From Naganishia liquefaciens (lineage: Eukaryota > Basidiomycota > Tremellomycetes > Filobasidiales > Filobasidiaceae), in the NCBI GenBank assembly GCA_013423385.1, contig BLZA01000048.1:1-64000 (forward strand): DNA of 64,000 bases. The letters are read 5' to 3'. Of this stretch, positions 58,635 to 64,000 are shown in pieces. Both the position numbers and the translations under genes were made by a program. The notes under the pieces are model-generated. The model saw only the letters and a list, made by a program, of their open reading frames with translations, was not told where the DNA came from and did not search any database. Numbering within the stretch: position 1 is the first letter of the stretch; each line of letters opens with the position of its first letter.

Positions 58635-61350
58635 ATGGGTATAAGGGTTGTATATTACTGACAGCCATATTAATCTTCATATTGAAAGAGCACTCGATCC
58701 GAATCATCGATGTTGCGGATTCACAAGTCTCGAAGTGATCATCCATGTGACACCGCATCAGGCTCGGTGTGCGCGAAGCGACCTGAGCCACAAAGTTGCG
58801 AGTTTATATGCCGAACGGAAGAGCAAGTCGGCGGAGGCGGAATAGGCAATTCCCGGTGTCACATTCCGTGTCAACCCTTGTGTCTTGTTTCTCATTCGAT
58901 CAAAGTGGTTTGCTCTGTTCACAACGTAGTTTGCGCAGGGCTCTTATCGATCGTGTGCGCTCAAAGCATCTTACGGATAGCGTCGCAAACCCTTAGCGAG
59001 TCTTGCTGTTCTGCGGAACAGCGGAAGAGCCGTTCGAAATTTCGGAACTGTGTGATGCGTAGCATCGGAGCGTGAGAGGGCACGTCAGGTACCGTCTCGC
59101 AGCCCTAGCAGGTCATATGTGTCTCTGAAGGTTGTTGCTCAAGCACGGATGTCAGAATTTTAGACGGGGAGCCGCTTTTCATAGGAGCGGAGGATTGCGG
59201 GAGAACGGTTGATGTTTTGTTGGGCAAGATATTGGAGGATAATGATTTAGGATTACCACTGTTGCAGGAGCGAAGAGGTGTGGCTCGTATTATCCACTTC
59301 AACCAGATCTGTGGTTTGCGGTTGGGTCGCCAATCTCCCCGAACACACGCCTGCGTTCTGGGATACAACCGCCTTATTCTCAGAATATTCTTTAGAGGCT
59401 CAAGGAATAGCAAAAGTGGGTTTCTGAGTAGAAAGAATCGTAGTTCATGCGTGCGGTTTAAAAGTTTTGTAAAAGTGAAAGTACGGTGTATAGCTTCGGG
59501 ACTCATTCAGTGAGAAGAAATATAGAGAGGAGAGCACTCGAGGGGAAGGGGGAGGAGAGATGCTCGTCTATATGTTGTCATCAAGCCTGTACAGCTGCAG
59601 ACTATTTGCCCAGCTAGCTGTTCGACTGTCTTGCTAAACCTTCGGGTCTTTCTTTTTCAGTTTTGTACGCTTGTGTTCACTGAATCTCCGAAGCCCGCTG
59701 AATGACTTTGGGTCGAATGCATGGGTTCTCCAAGCTGAACTTTGAGGAGACTCGCCTCTCCCGGAAGCGATAGAGAACTGGATTGCCAACGATCTGATAT
59801 AGCCCGTGAGTACCCTTGTTGCTAGCCACTATAAAAAACAAACAATGGACTCACAGGTTAGCGGTTGCTTGGAGAGGAATGGATCTTAATCAATCTACCT
59901 CCTAGATGCATTTCTCGCTTAATGGTGCTCGGATGAGTGAAGATACTTGTGGGTTTTTACATGTGTAAGTCTCAGTAAAGACAGGTAAGAGCGCACATTT
60001 GTAGTCTCGCAGCGAAACAAAGGCGTAGGTACGGCGGTTCAGTCGAAATGACTATGCCAATACCAATGTTGGTGACATTAGAGAGGGGAAGAAAAAGTAA
60101 GGCAACATGGCATAGGCGATGTTGCATAATTCTGTTTCTTTATCGGCACCATTCGTGCTGTTCGCGCTAATGGGGTTGGTTTGAAGAAGGCAGTGAAGTA
60201 AGCCGACCGCAAGGTATGTCTCTTCACAAAGGGGCCTCTCGAGATGGAACGCCTCGGGCGGGTCAGCGAGGCATCAGCCCCTGGTCTTATCGTATAAGTC
60301 TGAGCGAGAGCAAATTATACTGGCGACGCGGTCTCTTCGCAATGGTCATGAATGAGACCTCGAACTGGCTGACAACATCCTATTGTTGACATCCATGGAG
60401 TGACCCGCGTGATCTTCACTTCTTCGCCATACGCAAACAGCTCCCTTGAGTGATTCGCTGGCAGTGGTTCTTCTTGAAGCGCGATCGTACGATGCTGAAA
60501 TCTACCCGCAATTGCAGGTCTTCTAATTGCATTCTTACCATGAACGGAAGATGCTGACTGCCTGTGTTCTGGCTAGTTGGGACTATATCGTCAATCAAGG
60601 GTCCAGGGTCGGTATCATTCTCGGACGCCGCTCATAGCCTTTGAAAGTGGACTTCTGAGGTGAGGACAGAGGGTCGAGCCGGCGTTTTCTGCCTCCTGTC
60701 TGTATCCGGTATGAAGTCATCTCGAAGCTGCCTAATTCTTGGAAGATGAAAACTTTCCTCATGCTCCTGAGGACAATCATTCGTCTGAACTTCTCGCGAT
60801 CTTCATTCAAGCTTGTGAACAGGGGATGTCTTCGAGCTTGAAGGCAAGCTCATGCCTTCCGTCCAATCATCAGCAGTCTTTTCTCCTAATTCTTGTGCTT
60901 GGTATCCTTTGTTGACCGAGACACGAGAGGCGGAACCATTGAAAGTGACCCCTGCTTGTATCTGACCCCGTTATGCTTTTGGTTTTATTTCTTCTTAACC
61001 CAAGCCTTCTCGGCGTCTTCTATAGCCTTCAAATAGATTGTTAGGGCTTCTGTAGGTGGTTGATTTTCATCTTTGTCATACGATGCGATCCGAGCCGCTC
61101 AGAGATTATAAGGATCCTTTCTGTATGGAAGACTTTGGCTTTAGCTGCAAAGACGACAATGCCATTCAAGAAGCTGAGTTGCAATCGGAAAGCCATGAGG
61201 GGAGCATGCATCAGGATTCGAACGTGTATAAAGGCCTGGTCAAACTCGCATGATCCCTGTTGCTGCATTTCGCCGAGCAGTCCCCTAGTGTTCCGCAACA
61301 GCTCGCCATCAATCATCTATCCTAGTATCAAAGCAAGCCTATTCTTCACA
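58635..61350. other. Long lower-GC intergenic region
   Basis: About 2.7 kb. Minus-strand frames at 60416-60598, 60595-60810 and 61041-61316 have weakly protein-like stretches (for example MRKVFIFQELGSFEMTSYRI) and might be remnants of accessory genes. A frame at 59217-59513 is similar. None is supported well enough to call. Confidence 0.4.
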
Positions 61351-61905
61351 ATGTCTGACCTCTCTGGCATTACCCTGGGTGTGGGAAGCTCAAGCATGGC
61401 TCCGAAGATTCCTTCCGAAATAACTAGCAAGGACACGAGGTGTATCATGAAAACCTATGACACTTTTTCGATGTACAATTCAACGGTTAGCAATGATGAC
61501 GAGTGTTACATCAAACTCAAAAAGGATGCAAGGCAGGTGCGTTGCAGTGATTGGTACCGCCACATCTGGCTTGGAGATTACCAGCACTACATCGAGCTAC
61601 TTTTCTTCTTTGCCGATGACAACATCTTTGAGGCGAACGCACGACATTGGATTGACATCTCCATCAAACTCAAGGAGCAAGACAGCTGCCAGAAGGTGGT
61701 GAATTGTGAATGGCACCTGAATCTGCCCGATACAAACGACGAGGCCGGCCCCGCTGTGTACGCCGCCCTTTTTGCCCAACGGTTGGAAAACGGCGTGCGA
61801 GGGAAAAGTCTTGCTGAAGTTGCTAAATTTCTCGACGACCTCTGTACTTCAAGCCTGTCTTGGCAGATGCTTGACGATAATTTGAAGATCAAGCAGGACT
61901 GGTAG
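61351..61905 (+). CDS. Intronless lineage-specific protein (184 aa)
   Basis: It starts MSDLSGITLGVGSSSMAPKI with a short Ser-rich N-terminus. The compact part reads VRCSDWYRHIWLGDYQHYIE, LLFFFADDNIFEANARHWID, ISIKLKEQDSCQKVVNCEWH, LNLPDTNDEAGPAVYAALFA and ends LDDLCTSSLSWQMLDDN. The C-x-W-x-LN-[IL]-P block aligns well with the partial gene at 63461-64000. LCT-x(4)-W is shared with 43951-44517. No signal peptide or known domain. Confidence 0.7.
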   Translation: MSDLSGITLGVGSSSMAPKIPSEITSKDTRCIMKTYDTFSMYNSTVSNDDECYIKLKKDARQVRCSDWYRHIWLGDYQHYIELLFFFADDNIFEANARHWIDISIKLKEQDSCQKVVNCEWHLNLPDTNDEAGPAVYAALFAQRLENGVRGKSLAEVAKFLDDLCTSSLSWQMLDDNLKIKQDW

Positions 61906-63460
61906 CGCTCGATAAGGTGTTCCTTGCCAAGCGGAGAAGGCAGAATCTGCCATCTTATGCTTGTAAAAGCGATATTATGTATCGGACACGAATCCGTAGT
62001 GTGCTCAACCAGAAATGCTTCTTCGGCGTTTCCAATATAGGGTTCTATGAAATGGCCAGTGTGAAACGCCAACGTGGTGTGCAGTCAATAGCACCGAACG
62101 ATCATCTGAATTCTGAAGGCGAAGAATTTACTCAAACAGCCTTTGTGTTCTACGCTTGCAATCTCCGAGAGACGTCAGAGCCGATGCAACGACGAGCCAA
62201 TGGGCCTGAGTGTTACAACAAAATGCTTTGAGTGATCTGGCACAAGATTCCCGACTCTAAGATCTGTGTTGAAACATATGAGACATGCGCCTGCCCGGCG
62301 CGGCTTTGGTTAAAGCGCGAGCGCGACTTTTCGCCTCAAGCTATATAGCGAGCTCATCAGATGCTCTTCACCCTGTACACCTGTTACTCTAAGGCTTTCA
62401 GTGTATTGACCTTAGCGTAACAATCTGGTTGCCTGTCAAGAAGCGCGAGACTCTGTGTCGCCGTGTATCCAGCGGTAAGAAAAGCGCTCAGGCACTCGTA
62501 GATCTGGTCTTAGGGTTGTATAATGCTGGTCTAGTGCGGCAAGATTCGTAAGGGCCAATTTCAATTTCGATTGTCAGTTAATCTGCCTTATCTAGAGACT
62601 GTAATCACTGGGTGTCTTTACCAAGGTAGATTGCAAAGTAGATATCTCAGAGGTATGCGCCTCACGCCTCTCTTTCCGAAGCACTCTGTGCATCGTGTTC
62701 AGCAAAAGCCAGCAGCTCGAGTTATTCCACCTGTTCCCGCTAAGTGAGATCAAAGGCTCAATGCTAAATGTCCTCATCAGCGACTGGAAGTTTTAGGGCA
62801 CTCGACTATCTGGATCCTCTATTCACGTCTATCCAATTTAAATTGATCTGGCTACGGACTAATGCAGCTCGATCGGCCGAGAAGATTCACTTTGGCCATC
62901 ATGATCACTTCGAAGAGACTGAAGTCATCCTGTAAATACGTTCTTTCGATCTTGCTTTCTGCTTTTTCAATTCGTAAACGCATGATAATGTCCCTCATGG
63001 TGCCTTTGTGCGGCCAAAGGGACCAGATACGGCATGAACAAATGACATAGGGCAGAGATCCTCTATTCGTAATTTAAACCCCTTTGGTCTTCTCTTGTAT
63101 CTGGCACTAGAAAGCTTTGCGTTTCAGCCCCTTATCGTCACCACCCGATCAAGCGTCACGAGGCTACGTTGAGCAATGCATGGGCCTTCAGCCAACGTGT
63201 TTTGCTACCTTCCGCCCTTCCGCTTCTTCGTCAAAGCTCGTGAAGATTCCACCAGCATCATCCAGCTTCAGTCACCTCAAGCGGTCAGAGGTGTCAGGCA
63301 CTTGTTCCCTCGGGGTCTCGAATGCTCTCCATGATGCCACGATACTATGATTTGCAAGGAGATTAGACCAATCGTCCCCTAGCTTAAAAGCCCTCCCTGA
63401 AGCTGTCCATACCACTGGCCTATGAAGCGCGACAATTGCGTTCCTTGATTTTCCCCCAGC
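61906..63460. other. Intergenic, no supported gene
   Basis: About 1.55 kb of lower-GC DNA between two related intronless genes. Short open frames here have no coding character that I can defend. Confidence 0.45.
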
Positions 63461-64000
63461 ATGAGTCATTCGAGCAGTCCGATCCACCATAATCCGGTTC
63501 TCGGTGGGAACAATTCTACGGCGAACAGCCAGAATGCCTTAGTATCATCCTTGACCTTGACGATCAGTGACTCGGTGCTGACTGCCGAGAGAAGGGCGGC
63601 AGATTCAAGCTCCTCGCAATTCATCATGCAACCATGGGCAGAGAGCGAATGTGAAGGGAGGTGGATGCTGGTCGAAAAGTACACCAGTCCCTTTTCTCCG
63701 AGCTCAGGTCTGCAAGGTGAAAGTAGATTGGGCTGGGCATCAGTAGACGGGCAAGGAAAGTGGCTAAGCTATGGTGACATCGACTTTATCGAGCTACCCA
63801 ATGGCGACCTGATCAAGCTTCAGATGAGGCGAGTAAGCCACAGTGAAGACTCCACCGCAGCGGAGTACGCGCTCGAGTTGGGTATTTGTGGGTTATTGGG
63901 AGGAGAACCTCTCCCAGATTGTCAATGGCTCCTCAACATCCCGAATGACCAACATGGGCCCGGGATGTATGTCGGTTACGTGGCAGAATTGTTCAAGGAG
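63461..64000 (+). CDS. Intronless lineage-specific protein, partial at window end
   Basis: Open from the ATG (MSHSSSPIHHNPVLGGNNST) to the window edge, 180 codons, so the C-terminus is missing. A Ser/Asn-rich N-terminus is followed by SECEGRWMLVEKYTSPFSPS, RLGWASVDGQGKWLSYGDID, FIELPNGDLIKLQMRR and DCQWLLNIPNDQHGPGMYVG. The last block aligns with NCEWHLNLPDTNDEAGPAVY of the gene at 61351-61905 (C-x-W-x-LN-x-P-[ND]-x-x-x-x-GP-x-x-Y). No signal peptide or known domain. Confidence 0.65.
   Translation, partial: MSHSSSPIHHNPVLGGNNSTANSQNALVSSLTLTISDSVLTAERRAADSSSSQFIMQPWAESECEGRWMLVEKYTSPFSPSSGLQGESRLGWASVDGQGKWLSYGDIDFIELPNGDLIKLQMRRVSHSEDSTAAEYALELGICGLLGGEPLPDCQWLLNIPNDQHGPGMYVGYVAELFKE

Noticed and set aside
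59105-59513. Overlapping open frames on both strands
   Set aside because: No family resemblance and no clear coding bias; possibly a remnant of an accessory gene but not supportable.

Overview
This window looks like nuclear DNA of a filamentous basidiomycete, probably an agaricomycete. The signs are genes broken by many 45-70 bp GT-AG introns, Zn2Cys6 regulators, fungal carbohydrate-active enzymes, and single core genes rather than operons. A Rhizoctonia/Ceratobasidium-type genome is my guess at a closer relative, not something the sequence proves.

Two kinds of DNA alternate. GC-rich, intron-rich blocks carry conserved genes: a decayed 5-formyltetrahydrofolate cyclo-ligase (0.2-1.9 kb), a NIF3-like small protein (3.3-3.8 kb), a sugar-use group made of a GH127 beta-L-arabinofuranosidase, a Zn2Cys6 regulator and a divergent MFS sugar transporter (6.1-14.3 kb), the mitochondrial glycine carrier HEM25/SLC25A38 (16.0-18.5 kb), cytochrome oxidase assembly factor COA1 (23.5-25.6 kb), a monocarboxylate-type MFS transporter (25.8-27.8 kb), a Stb2/Stb6-like protein (33.3-37.2 kb), the PP2A methyltransferase PPM1/LCMT1 (40.4-42.2 kb), two tandem GH128-type glucanases (45.6-48.4 kb), sulfide:quinone oxidoreductase (50.6-53.6 kb) and a ZIP9-like metal transporter (55.3-58.6 kb). 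For seven genes I followed every splice junction and the exon lengths sum to whole codons.

The lower-GC blocks (4.5-5.6, 14.9-16.0, 28-33, 38-45 and 59-64 kb) hold intronless genes for 180-300 residue proteins with Ser-rich, low-complexity N-termini and no signal peptide. At least ten such genes are present. Several share short C-terminal motifs and look like one fast-evolving lineage-specific family. Two of them, 10 kb apart, share a nearly identical 358 bp core inside much more diverged sequence, as expected from recent gene conversion. Three intron-bearing tRNA-Lys(CUU) genes and an inverted duplication sit in the same compartment.

The second unusual feature is introns. Six conserved genes have one or two introns of about 0.5-1.8 kb among otherwise short ones. 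Two of these giant introns, in different genes, share a composite repeat whose hairpin stem is kept while its loop changes, and one also holds a 22 bp satellite. I recognised no intact transposon, virus-like element, rRNA or CRISPR.
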